From the NCBI GenBank assembly GCA_037833965.1, contig AP031355.1:18997501-19061500 (forward strand): a stretch of 64,000 nt of DNA, in the 5' to 3' direction. The first letter of the stretch is position 1. Each line of letters opens with the position of its first letter. Position numbers and translations under genes: made by a program. The notes under the pieces were generated by a model. It was not told the DNA's origin, did not search any database, and saw nothing but the letters and a program-made list of their open reading frames with translations. Shown piece after piece: positions 34,631 through 46,771 of the stretch. This DNA comes from Marchantia polymorpha subsp. ruderalis. Taxonomy: Eukaryota; Streptophyta; Marchantiopsida; Marchantiales; Marchantiaceae.

Positions 34631-36904
34631 ACAATTTATCTTTAATATTTATATTATAAACTAAACATTATATGCTTTTATTTTTATTTTTATCACATGT
34701 CATCTAAAGTTCATAGTTTATGATACATCACATAAAAAAAAAATTAAACCTATGAAAATTTTATATTTTATTCAATATTGTTGGAGTAGATTCAATCATA
34801 CTTTCAGTTATTTTCCATATAGGTTTTAATTCATTAGATGAATTTTCTCTATGATGTCTATAATATGACATCATATCAAATTAAAATTATTTTATTAATA
34901 TTATATTTCTATTTCATACATACCAAAATATCATTTCACATTTCATTGTGTTTGTAAGTTTGAAATTCAAATAATGCATCAACTTATTTTAATTTTTTGA
35001 AGAAAAAAAGTTAGGATGCATAATTTAAAATAAAATTCTCATTTGTGATAATTAATATGACTTTTTCATTGTTTCTTGTCATGTATTTGTGAGGGTTGTA
35101 TCTTTTTTATCTTCAAATTATTATTATTTTAAATGAGTAAGGTCATAATTTTTATTTTAAAATAATCATTGTTTTTTTATTTTATTTATACTTTTCTCCT
35201 CCATTTTATTTTAAAAATGATTGTAGATGTAGTTATATTATTTATAATCATACAAAAATTCAACTTTACGAAGCATATTTTACATCTAGACCTGTGACAA
35301 TTGTCTTAATGGTTGTTCCTCATCAAGTTATTAATTTCATTTGCATAATATTCTAGAAAATCTTTATGATGATACACTACCACAAGTACATATTTGATTC
35401 ACACATATATAATTGATTGATATTCAAAGTCCATATAATATTCAATGTGTTAATGAATGTCTCATTTTTTTGTCCAATATCTGATATTCATTCTTGCAAT
35501 TTAAAGAATATTGATTGTCTGAAAATTTTGTGGAAAAGTCACCTTCATTCTAATCCATAAGATAGAATCGATTGTACAAATCAACTATTTTTCTAATAAA
35601 GTGTTTCAAATCTTATACAGCGTTTCAAAACCTTATCCATGAAAAAACAAACTCATGCGAGTGTGTGCAATAATATTTGAAACATAAATTTGAAATAAAC
35701 ACCTATCGTTCATCATAACATGTATCTCTAAAAACTTTCATGCTCTATTTATTTTGTAACCTTTACTTACATGATTTTTTCATAGGAAAGAAAAGATTGA
35801 TTTGATATTTGATCTTTCAAATATCAAGTTTCTTAGTCTTTTTAATCATATTGATAGAGATTAATTTGGTTAACTGGAATTTTCTGTTATTTAATTTTCA
35901 ACGTCTAAATTATTTTCTTTAGGCATTTTACTTTCCTTTTGCAAAAATCATATCTTTCATGTCTTGATGTTATGTACATTTCACAATTATAGATTGTTTT
36001 AACTTTACTTTCAACCATTATTGTGTACAATATTTTGTAATTAATATATTATTTTTCACGTTTTTACAGTAATACAATGTAAGTATGATAAGTATCAAAT
36101 TTTTCAAAATAAAAGTCACTCAATCTAATCATGATATTACACCAGTTTTATGATATTTTTTAATTAAAATTTTTAACGATATTCATATTACATTCTATTT
36201 AGTTGAATTATTTTCTTAAAAATAATATATGTGTTGAAAGAAATATGAATCAATTATTCATATTTTTAAAATATTTAATATTAGGATTAAATAAAAATGA
36301 TACATTCTTATGTCTCTTTTCAACTAAGGATGAAAAACATAATTGATACATCCAACTTCATCATTGAAAGAAGATATGCAGAATTATTTTGCAAATAATT
36401 TACTTCAAATGAAAAGGTTATCTTTTATCATTAAAATTTTGATGAATTATGTATATACACACTTTTAAAAAATAACTCTTGAACATTCAATGAGCTCAAG
36501 AATTTATATCAAGGTTTGACCTCCAATAACTCCAAGAAAAATTATGTCCAATATGAAGATAGATAACGAAACAGTCCCATATTTTGAGTGTCAACAAAGC
36601 ATCATGTGTTGACAATTCAGATAATGATACGAGTAATAATTGTAGTTATTTATGATGATCAAATGAACAATTAACTCTGCTTTTGAGGTATTGAGCAATA
36701 AGCCTTTGTTTTCAAGTTAGAATCAAATTCTATGCAAAAAAGAAACATTTTTTTGGGGGGTTAGATTTGACTATGTTTCATTACATTGAAGTATTCAAAT
36801 TTCATGACTTATGCAATCAAGACTTAATATGTTATAGGATTCATCTCTCTTAAAAGCTGGTTCATGCATCCATCCCATTATTTAACATAATTCTAGTATT
36901 CAAA
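34631..36904. other. AT-rich block between units C and D
   Basis: About 2.3 kb of very AT-rich DNA with no recognisable gene. It interrupts the array: unit D resumes at about 36905, inside the GC-rich 5' block, so the leading 350 bp or so present in units B and C are missing. It may be rotted transposon DNA, but no motif supports that. Confidence 0.5.
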
Positions 36905-38320
36905 AAAGAAAAAGAAATTCCTTGCTTCTGAATTCAGTTCTGAATTTAGTACTGACTATGATTGAGCTTTCGAAACTCAGAATGACTCGTCCAGCGTGGT
37001 GGACGTCGGCAGAATGTCAATAAGAGGATATCTGCTTTGGATGAAGCATTCTTTAGAAAGTTGATTATCAAGCTGAGGTTTCCTCGCACGCACTCGATTT
37101 CTTGTCACCTGTCGGATTCGGAGATGAGAGAAGTAGCAAAGGGAATTTGCTCGCAGCTCCTTGTGCGCTTGATTTTACCGATGGTGTCAGAGGCGAAGGG
37201 CGGGGGCACGTATGATGACATCTGAAACCTCGAAGGCACGCGGCGACCTGCGAGACATGCGGCGGGCTCGCGTCCGGGCATGGCTCACACCGGCGAACTG
37301 CAGCATGTCCCACCAAGGCGTGTGCCCCACACGGTCGGCACAGCTCTATCCAATACCGAAATACCACGTGAGCCCAGGGCAATGCGGGCGCTTACGCCGC
37401 ACAGACGTCCGATCCAGAGGGAGGCGGGATCGTGTCACCGTCCGAGGTCAACGGGGAGGGGAATTCTAATCTGCACACCACGCAGCAGCAGCGCAACGCT
37501 CCAGTTCCCGGCAGCTGCATCTTCTCGTCGGCTTCTTGCCTCCCCGCTTCCCAACCGGATTGAAGTCCCAGTTTCTTACCCAGCAGAGGTCCTTGCGAGT
37601 GATAAATGGCTTCAGATCGTATAAGATAAAAGGCTACTGCCCATTCCGTTGACCCATCATCAAATATCATTAATCATTAACATTATCACAGAATTCCGTT
37701 GACATTTCAGACATCAATTCCTTGGAAGTTTAGAAGAAGTTTATTACCAGATAAGAAAGGACTCGTGAACTTTGTGAAAGCCAGGACCAAAATAAGTTCA
37801 AAACTTCTTGGAGCTGGAATCGTGGAATCGATTGTTCGGTCCCCGACGCAGTTTTGCATCGGGAAGTGGAAGTTGAACGACGCCGGTGGTAATTGCCATT
37901 GCTGACCAAATTGTGTTCTCCACGAGCATCTAAATGTAGATAAGTTTTTGTTCGAATCAGTGCGTTTGCAGCCGAGATGCCAGCTCCCAGTCCAGATCTG
38001 GCCGTCTAATTACAGCTCGACTGGTCAAGGATGAGGGCGTTTCGACCGGCTGTTGTTTTACCCCGAGTTAATATCATCGTTCGGCGTTCAGATCCAGTGA
38101 CGTGCGGCTGATGTGCAAAGTTCAATGGAGAAGTTGACTGTGTTGAAGCAAGCCCTGGGGGACGAGCTGGTGCTGTGCTAAAAATATGCAAGTTACTGTG
38201 ACGAAGGATGCGCATCTCGCGGCCCCGGGGAGGCAAAGCTCCTCTGAGGAATCCTTTATTAAGCGCTGCGCGGTCTTCAATTCCAGACCCCAGAGCTGAC
38301 TCTCCTCATCATTGTCGGCT

Positions 38321-38413
38321 GTACCTCTTGTACTTGAGTACCATCCGTACTCATCCGACAAAGTACAGGTGCAATTCGTTTTTCGTAGGGGTCCTCCCAT
38401 CCTCGACTGGTAC
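38321..38413. promoter_or_regulatory. GTAC cluster upstream of transferrin gene D
   Basis: Six GTAC motifs lie at 38321, 38330, 38338, 38347, 38363 and 38410, about 480-570 bp upstream of the start codon, at the same relative place as in units B and C. Shared ancestry of the units explains the conservation, so it is not independent evidence of function. Confidence 0.4.
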
Positions 38414-38889
38414 CTTCTCTAGGTGAGCCTACGGGCAGCAGCACTAGTGTTCTGAGGATAGTTGTCCATTCCGCGCGGTGTAAATCTGTTACTGTGACTG
38501 CATTGCACAGAACGTGATATACAACAACAGGAAGTACGGACCAGGATTTGAAAGTACACCGCAGAAATTGTAGAAATATTAGCCCGAAAACTTAGAGCCC
38601 TGTTTGAAATTTTGTCTGAACTGTGCGTCTGGTATATTCACGGGTCTTGCTCGGGTTTGAAATTATTAGAAATTCATAGAAATGGCCTGCAATCATCTGG
38701 AAATGGAGATAGACATCGCTATGCTCGCATGACTATGTTCGTTCATCGAAAGGCGCTCGGAACTGGTCCAATGCCTGCAGGTAAATATGTTGCAGTTTTC
38801 AGAGCCGCGAGGACCGACTCTGATGTGTTGTCTTTCTCGTGATTCTTTGCAGCAAACCAGCTGCAAGGCGAATCTGCACAGTCTTGGAG

Positions 38890-40746
38890 ATGGCGAGTCG
38901 TACGTTGCTCAGCGTTTTGTTGTTTGCACTGTTCGTGAGTGCCGCAGCGCAAAATGCCACTGCCCCACCGGTCTCAGCTGAAGATGAAGGTACGACATAC
39001 GACTCATGACCCCTAGCGGATCTACAGCCACTTTCATCTCCTAGCGAATCTGATGCCGTCTGTTTAGCTTCTACATTCTGCTCCTCCAGACTCAGAACCG
39101 CAACATCATCTTTTATGCCATTTCTGTTTCTTGCTTCGATGTGTTCTGTCCAATTGAGACTACTGGCCGGTCATCGATCCCAGCTACAAGGATTCCGCAG
39201 TGCTACATTTCAATCACGTCAGATTTCTAAGATTGCATCCGTCGCTCTTTCAGATTGGGGTTGGTGTGTGACGACCGAAGGCGACAATCCTACATGCCAA
39301 TCATTGATCACAATCTTGGCAGACCTCGACCCAGAAGCAGCCCACAAGTACTCCTGGTAAGCTAGTGCGACTACCGATCGTGTTCTCGTTTTCATTGATC
39401 TTAACGAATCGTGGGACGAACATGTTCGCTCACATGGATTCCAAAGCCATGAGTGTTGGATTCAAAAGGCAATGCTCATGAATGAATAGAATGAAAGGCA
39501 GGTCAATGTGACGCATATGGGTCCCATTTCGGAGGGTGGATATCCTTTGCGACGGTGTGACCAAAAGGCTGACTGGAGTGAGTGTGCATGAAAATGGTGC
39601 AGCATCGTAGGGGATGGAGCCGAGGACTGCATGAAGAAGATCAACAATGGAGACGCGAAATTCGGAGTGTTCGACGGAGGAAACATCCGCAAGGCGAGCA
39701 ACACGTACAACCTGAAGCCAATCCGCATTGAGATCACCGGAACCTCGACCGACAGATACTTCTCGGTTGGTGTGGTGAAGAAGGACAACTGCCCCAGAAA
39801 CATCAACGACCTCAAGGGCAAGCGCACTTGCCACAGCGGATACGGAAGAGCGGCAGGATGGACCATCCCCATTACGTACCTCGTCGACAGCAAAATCATT
39901 CCCGTCGTCACATCGTAAGTTGTCAATCGTAAGATGTGCATCGATTTGCATATTTTGCGTGGACCCATCGATTTACTGCAACTCTGCTCGTGTCAGATGT
40001 GACAGACCGTTATTGATTGATTGTGGCCGTGATTGATTGTGTCGTGCAGAGGCCCCGCTCAGAACGACATCGAGTCCGTGAAGGCATTCTTCTCCAAGAC
40101 CTGCGCAGCGTCGAACGATCAGACCAAGGCCGTGTGCTCGGCTTGCAAGACCACTACCGGGTGCACGCAGGAGGACATCTACTACGACTACGAGGGAGCA
40201 TTCCGCGGCGTGGTCGAGGACTCGTGCGACATCGCTTTCACCAAGCACAGCATCCCGATCGATTACGCATCGAACGGCCAGTACGCGCAGACCGGGTGGA
40301 CTGGGTTGGGCCCGGCCTCCGACTACGCGCTCCTGTGCCCGACGCCGTTGAACGGGGCGTTCTGCACTGACGTGGCCAACTACGCCGACTGCAACTTCGG
40401 CAACGCCCCGCCGCACACCATCTTCGTCGCCAGCGACTGGCCCGCCGTCGAGGTGCAGGAGTTCCAGGCCGTGCTCGACGCCGCCAACAACGACCCCGCC
40501 TTCAACGCGCTCCTCTTCCAGGGCAAAAACACGGCCGGCTCCATCTTCGTCTCCGATGCCACCAAGACGTTGGCGTACTCCGGCACCGTCGACGCGCTGG
40601 TCGCCCCCATCGAGAAGGCCGCCACCTCGCTCGAGGCCATCAACGCCGCCAAGCCTCCCACCGGTGCCGCCGCCGGCCTCCTGCCCTCGCTCCTCGGCGT
40701 CGTGGCTGCTGCCACCTCCGGCCTCGTCTTGGCCGCTGCTCTCTAG
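38890..40746 (+). CDS. Single-lobe transferrin-like protein, GPI-anchored (copy D)
   Basis: Exons 38890-38989, 39254-39356, 39603-39914 and 40050-40746 encode 403 residues. The protein is the same as copy B apart from an Ala-to-Thr change in the Gly/Ala-rich stretch before the tail (KPPTGAAAG). All iron-ligand and anion-site residues are kept. Silent sites agree more with copy C than with B. Intron 3 carries a 16-bp duplication (tgattgattgtggccg region, about 40014-40040) not found in B or C. A possible leader intron has the best donor of the three (ctgcaggtaaat, about 38777) and the acceptor ttctttgcag before CAAACC. The 3' flank is cut off at 40918, so its terminator region may differ. Confidence 0.92.
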
Positions 40747-40918
40747 ACTTGAGGATTTCCGTGATTGCTTCGGCCCGTGAGATCTCTACGATGTGCATTC
40801 TTTCGATAGCGTTTTGAAGTGCAGAGTTTTCAAGTTATACGATTCCGGGTCACCATCAGGGCCATCTGTCGTCTACATATAGTCGTCTCGTGTGGCCTCG
40901 GATCCCGCAAAGATGTGA

Positions 40919-42439
40919 GCGTGATTTATCTGAGTTTTGTTCACTATGGTCCAAGTCTGGAGTGAGGAGGGACTTCGACCCCAGGAAATGTCAATATATC
41001 TGCTTGTTCGCCTCACCCGACTGTACGTATTTCATTCAGGGAGCAATCCAGATACTCACTGTAGGAAGGGGACGTGTTATCTCGTTCAGTGCATAGATTG
41101 TTCTACTCTTATGTGATAAAAAAATTAAAAATCTGGAAGTTTCACGACATTCGCAAGTGCTCGTTATCCTCAGTTACTCGACTGAAATTGCGCGTGTATG
41201 CATGTTCCTTTTCAGTACCATACACATGACATTGCTTTACATTTCCCAACTGATTCATCCCATCGAAGACGAATCTAAGTTCCTCTCCGTCCATGTGAGC
41301 AGGTAAATTTCTATCGTAAAATATTATGATTGTATATGTAAGTCATTCTCGAAGTACAAATCATGACATCTTATCAATGTACATTTATTTTAGAATTATA
41401 CTAAAGACTGTAGAAACCTATTTGAGTTGGAATCCTGCAAGCAAGGTAAAAATCTGTGAAGAAAAAATGTGTACACTGTCACGTGTAAACATCATAAGCC
41501 AATTGTTAGCACCCATGCATAAAACGTTGAAGAGACGATACAGCAGACAAGGAGATGAGGAGAAGTAGTCTTTTGACATATGACCGAGTTTTTTCATAAT
41601 CGAATTACTGACCATCTATAATGTGGACAATGACATAACTGTCCAAAATTGACAAAGTTTTTTATTTTCTTTCGCGGCATGTTTCGACCGCGATATGAGG
41701 TCAAACCCGCGTTGTGGATTGACATACATATCCACCTCTGTAATACGGGCTGAATGTCAACCTGAGGCTTATCTATCACACCTCGTATACATTGAACAGC
41801 ATATGAGTGGCAATATGATTGAACATGTATTCAGCCTCTAGCTTGTACCTTGGTAAATTAGTACTGGCACGAATTTGGGGACTTTTCGGAGGTCAGTACT
41901 TTATCTCAACTTGTGCATTTCTTACTATCACTGCTTACGTAGGAAGGCACATGCACGAACCCTCATATGAGTTATAGATGGTAAAGCCTTTCACACTGGA
42001 ACTGACTTTGCTATCTACAAATATAGCGCGGAGAGTAGAACCTGTGACGAGTGATAAGGTTCAAATTAGAACTATTTAGATTGTGATTAATCATTAGACA
42101 ATGCAACCTTGGTGAAAATTAACTAGTCCATGAATCAGAAGGCGTCTTTCTCGTATTTGAATCAGAAGCAAACTTGGGCTGACCAAAGTATTTTTGGTTC
42201 TCATTATAAATACATTCTCGTATTGTTTGATGTTACACGTATAGCTTAACAAGTTAGCCTCTTACACGCTTGTGACCTGAAAATGGTTGAACACAATCCG
42301 ATAGCGCAAAATTTCGTATGGACGTTATCAGTCTTTTGGCCTGTTTAGTGCTGGTTGTAACACGTGATCGATTGCTTTCTTCCCAGTTTGTTGTTGACTT
42401 GCAGTGGACAAGAACTGGTACCTGTCTTGCAATGAAAGA
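40919..42439. other. Intergenic, nothing recognised
   Basis: About 1.5 kb between the truncated unit D and the copia element. Short frames only, no motif or repeat seen. Confidence 0.45.
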
Positions 42440-42992
42440 GGAAGTGTTGGGGTGCACACAATCTTCGGCATAGTGTCTTATACCGGGGGTTTGGGGGCGG
42501 AGCCCCCAAAGACACCTGTGTCCCGCAGTTCGTGTGTGAGACTTTAGTAGCATATCCGACTGCAGCAAAAATGTTAGTTTGAGAAACCTCCGTGTGTTAA
42601 TAATTAGGGTTAGACGCTTTTAGAGGAAACAAAGAGAGAGGCAAGAGAAAACGCATTTCAGAGAGATTACGAGAGAAGACTTCGGCTTTCTTGTTCAGTT
42701 TTTATAATTTGACTGTACTCTTTGATCGATTCATAGTGGACTGATGGGGCTTCCGTGGTTTTTCCTTGCGTTTGAGTTTTTTCACTTATATCTTGTGCCT
42801 CGTATTTTTCTTTCGGGTTTTTCTATCAACTATTTGCTTGTGGTTCGTTTTGGTGCTTGTGATTTGTTGTTCCCAAGATCCGTAGGCGTAGCAGGGTTGA
42901 GAACTAATATCAGAGCTATTGATTGCGGTAGAGTTTGTTCGACAGGTTAGGGTTTAATCTCTTGTGGACAAGCTTGGGTTTCCGTGGAAGCT

Positions 42993-43460
42993 ATGGGTTT
43001 TGATGATGGCAAGCAGAAGATGGAGAAGTTTGACGGGTCATACTTCGCATTCTGGAAGACGCATATAGAGGACTATCTGTATCAGAAGGATCTTTACCGG
43101 CCGTTGTTGGGTAAAGAGAAGGGGAAGAAAACATGAGAGTACAATGAGGATTGAGAAGTTTTGGATAGAAAGGCGTTGGGAGTAATTCGCCTGTCCCTTT
43201 CCAAATCAGTCACCCATAACATATTGAAGGAGAAAACGACGGTGGGGCTTATGCAAGCGTTGAAAGAGATGTACGAGCAACCGTCTATTACAAATAAGGT
43301 ACATCTTATGAAAAAACTATTCAACTTGTCTATGCCAGGGGTTCAAACAACATTTTGGCGGTATCAAAATCATAACAGTAATATGTCAAAATCAAAGGGC
43401 GAATGTTGGAATTGTGATCAAATAGGGTATGTGAGAAACCTGCAAAGCACTGAAGAGTAG
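42993..43460 (+). pseudogene. copia gag remnant
   Basis: It opens at ATG 42993 (MGFDDGKQKMEKFDGSYF...), with the typical gag start KFDGSYFAFWK and EDYLYQKDLYRPLLG. The same frame continues past TGA codons at 43134 and about 43152, both at positions that are Trp in relatives, into LDRKALGVIRLSLSKSV and EMYEQPSITNKVHLMKKL. A damaged zinc knuckle CWNCDQIGYVRN ends the readable part, which loses its His and last Cys. Confidence 0.75.
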
Positions 43461-43499
43461 TAATAATGGGCATGAGGCTCATGTTGTGCACGATGCATG

Positions 43500-44640
43500 A
43501 ACATGTATTCTTGCTATGAACACCAAATCATGGATGATTGATTCTGGTGCTTCATTCCATGCCACTGCTAACAGGGATGTTCTGCAAACTATGTAGTATG
43601 GGACTTTGAAAAAGTATACTTGGGCGATGAAAAGCCGTGTAGTATTGTGGGAAGAGTAGATGTTCAGATTGCAACGCATGGGTACACATGATGTCTGAAA
43701 GATGTCAGGCATGTTCCGAATCTGAAGAGGAATTTTGTTTCGGTTGGACAGTTTGCAGCAGCAGGTTACACATCAACATTCACAAGGGACACATGGAGAG
43801 TCTCCAACGGTATCATGGTGGCGGCTAAAGTCAAGAAAGTTGATACACTTTACTTGACTTCACATCGTAGCGACACACTTGCAGTTTTAGACAACATAGA
43901 GAGTTCAAATTTGTGGCACAATAGACTAGGGCATATGAGTGAGAAGGGAATGAAGGTTTGCAGGCAATTGGGAAACTACCAGAGTTAGAGTCAGTGGATA
44001 TTGACATTTGTGAGGATTGTATCTTCAGAAAACAAAAACGGGTAAGTTTTCAGAAAGGCGGCAAACCACCCAGGGCTCAGAAGCTAGAGCTTGCCCTTAC
44101 AGATTTGTGAGGTCCAACTACAGTGCGTTCTCTCGGCGGTTCTTACTACTTTGTTACCTTTATCAATCATCATTCGAGAAAGGTATGGGTATACTGGAAC
44201 CCATTCCAAACGAATCCCATTCAAGCCAAAGAATTTCTTGAACTCCTCCAACTCATACTCGACTCCATTGTCGGATCTCAACCGTTTCACCTTCAAGTTT
44301 GTTTCATTTTCAACCATGGCTTTACACTTCTTGAAGACTTCAAAGACCTATGACTTTTGCTTTGTGAAGTATACCCATACCTTTCTCAAATGATCATCGA
44401 TAAACGTAACAAAGTAGTAAGAACCGCCAAGAGAACGCACTGTAACTGGACCCCAAAAATTTGTAAGGGCAAGCTCTAGCTTCTGAGCCCTGGGTGGTTT
44501 GCCGCCTTTCTGCATCTGCATCTGCCCAAAACATCTTAGCCAAACCTGCGTGTATCCGCATGCTCCCAGCACGCTTCGTCAAAGTCATGTTCATCCTGTC
44601 TGCAATGTCGTAAAGCTATGGAGTCCTTTCCAAACGATGC
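43500..44640 (+). pseudogene. copia protease and rearranged integrase remnant
   Basis: WMIDSGASFHAT (about 43531) is the protease active site. LWHNRLGHMSEKGM (about 43911) is the pre-integrase zinc region. KPPRAQKLELALTD and TVRSLGGSYYFVTF (44060-44170) begin the integrase core. The following part is inverted: bases 44370-44515 repeat 44040-44180 in reverse orientation, and on the minus strand the core continues as VENETNLKVKRLRSDNGVEY (about 44310 to 44190). MNMTLTKRAGSMRIHAGLAK lies on the minus strand at 44594-44535. Plus-strand order resumes at about 44640 with VYLINLGPSVPLNFG. Confidence 0.8.
44040..44515. repeat. Inverted repeat inside the copia integrase
   Basis: The arms (about 44040-44180 and 44370-44515) are inverted copies of the same integrase segment, each reading KGGKPPRAQKLELAL and GGSYYFVTF on opposite strands, at roughly 90% identity by eye. 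The spacer holds the next integrase segment on the minus strand. This is a foldback structure created within the element. Confidence 0.85.
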
Positions 44641-44771
44641 AGTTAGTACAGCAGTATATTTGATCAATCTTGGGCCATCAGTTCCGTTAAACTTTGGCAT
44701 ACCAGAGGAGGTTTGGAGTGGTAAAAAGTTAAATCTGTCACATCTACTGGTTTTGAGGTTGTATTTCTTAT

Positions 44772-45875
44772 GTGCATATTAGCAATCATGACAGGGATAA
44801 GCTTGATGCTAAGTCACAGAAATGCACCTCTATTGGGTACGACGGAGATGAGTTGGGTTATCATTTTTCGGATGACAAGAACAAGAAGGTAATGAGAATC
44901 AGAGACGTTGTGTTCAATCAAAAGGTGATGTACAAGGACAAAAATAACATACGGAGCATTGAGGATACTGATTTGGATACAGATACATCTGAATATTTTG
45001 AGCGGCAGTATCTTCCAGATGACAATAGGTTTGAGCAGGGGTTCAGTGAGATAGAGGAGAGAGCTTTAGATGAGAAAGTTTCAGAGGCAACAGTTTCAAA
45101 TGGGTTAGCTCCAGAAACAGGGACTAGTTCAACGGTCAAAGAACTAAGGGGGACAGCCAGATCACACAAGCCAAATCCAAAATATATTTCTTCGCTTGAT
45201 TACTTGCTTTTAAGGTACAGTGGAGAACCAGAATGCTTTGATGAGGTTTTGGAGGTTCTTGATTCAGCTAAGTGGAAGACTACGATGCAAGAAGAGATGA
45301 ATTTTCTTCATTCTAACGGTACTTGGCAGTTAGCTCAACTTCCCGCTGGAAAGAAAGCCTTGCAGAACAAGTGGATCTATCGGCTTAAGCAAGAGAGTGA
45401 TGGCAAGAAAAGGTACAAGGCAAGATTGGTTGTTAAGGGCTTCCAACAAAAGGAGTGTATCGATTATACAGAGATATTTTCGCCAGTTGTGAAGATTGTG
45501 ACTATGAGAATGGTGTTGTGTTTAGTTGCTGCAGAGAATCTCTACCTTGAGCTGTTAGATGTTAAAACTGCTTCTCTTCACGGGGACTTGGATGAAGAAA
45601 TCTACATGAAGCAACCTATTGGCTTCATTGTGAAAGGCAAGGAAGAGATGGTATGCAGGCTCAAGAAGAGTTTGTATGGTTTGAAACAGGCTCCCAGACA
45701 GTGGTACAAAAAGTTTGATGGTTTCATGTTACGTAGTGGCTACACAAGGTGCAATGGAGATCACTCTTGTTTCTTCAAGAGGTTTGAGAGAAGCTACATT
45801 ATTTTATTACTCTACGTAGATGATATGCTCGTAGAGGATTCTTGTGTTAGGGAGATCAACAGGTTGAAGCAATAG
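44772..45875 (+). pseudogene. copia reverse transcriptase, longest open part
   Basis: A 367-codon open stretch covers the end of integrase and the RVT_2 reverse transcriptase. Visible motifs include NGTWQLAQLPAGKKAL, NKWIYRLKQ, ARLVVKGFQQ, YTEIFSPVVK, LLDVKTASLHGDLDEEIYM, KSLYGLKQAPRQWY and the catalytic YVDDML near residue 350. An in-frame TAG at 45873-45875 stops it just before the connection domain, which continues in the same frame as AREFAMKDLGAAKQI. Confidence 0.85.
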
Positions 45876-46771
45876 TTGGCAAGAGAGTTTGCTATGAAAG
45901 ATCTGGGTGCAGCTAAGCAGATACGTGGGATGAGGATCAACAGGAATATGGCTCAAGGGACTTTGACGTTGAGTCAGGCTGAATATATTAGACGCGTTCT
46001 AGAGAGGTTCAATATGCATGGTGCTAAGGCAGTTAACACACCCCTAGGAAGTCACTTCAAACTTTCTCATGGGCTATCATCCAAGACAAATGCACAGAGA
46101 GAATACATGGCGAAGGTTTTGTATACCTCAGCCATTGATAGTCTGATGTATGCCATGGTGAACACGAGATCAAAAATTGCCCATGCAATGGGAGTTGTGA
46201 GCAGGTTTGCTAACAATCCAGGGAAACAGCAGTGAGAAGCAGTAAAGTGGATCATGCGACATTTGAGAGGTATAGCTGATTTGCCACTTTGTTTTGGAAG
46301 AGGGAAGTTGACTGTGAAGGGATATGTGGATGGAGAATTTTCCGGTGATTAGATTATGCGGCAAAGCACCACAGGTTATGTCTATACTATGGATTCAACA
46401 GCGGCGAGTTGGATCTCACATCTGCAAAAATTAGTGACATTATCCATGACAAAAGCTGAGTATGTGGCCGTGATTGAGGCTGCAAAGGAGATGATTTGGA
46501 TGAAGGGTTTTTTGGAGGAGTTGGGTTTGAAGCAAGAGAACGTTCTTTTCAGTGATAGCCGGAGTGCTATACACCTTGCCAAAAATCCAATGTTCCATGA
46601 CAGGACGAAACACATTGATTGAAGGCATCATTCCATTCGTTCGCTTTTGGAGGATGGGGATTTGTTGCTACAGAAGATTTTGGGGGATGAAAATCCAGCA
46701 GTTATGTTGACCAAGTCTGTTATTGTTGAGAAACTGAAGTTGTGTTCGACTTTAGTTGGTCTTCATGCTTG
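45876..46771 (+). pseudogene. copia RT connection and RNase H remnant
   Basis: In the same frame as the RT: GTLTLSQAEYIRRVLERFNM and MYAMVNTRSKIAHAMGVVSR, then TGA at 46233-46235 where relatives have Trp (KQQ-stop-EAVKWIM). RNase H follows with YVDGEFSGD, a TAG, then QSTTGYVYTM, WISHLQKLVTLSMTKAEYVA (catalytic Asp-Glu-type region) and SAIHLAKNPMFHDRTKHID, another stop, and HHSIRSLLEDGDLLL. It ends just upstream of the polypurine tract. Confidence 0.85.

Larger units (their letters stand above)
36905..40918. repeat. Unit D of the transferrin array (truncated)
   Basis: Starts abruptly at about 36905 and stops abruptly at about 40918, just after gatcccgcaaagatgtga, where units B and C continue with the relic and second-lineage pseudogene. 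It holds the GC-rich block, an empty transposon target site (about 37537-37544), the GTAC cluster and an intact gene. It is closest to unit C. Confidence 0.85.
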
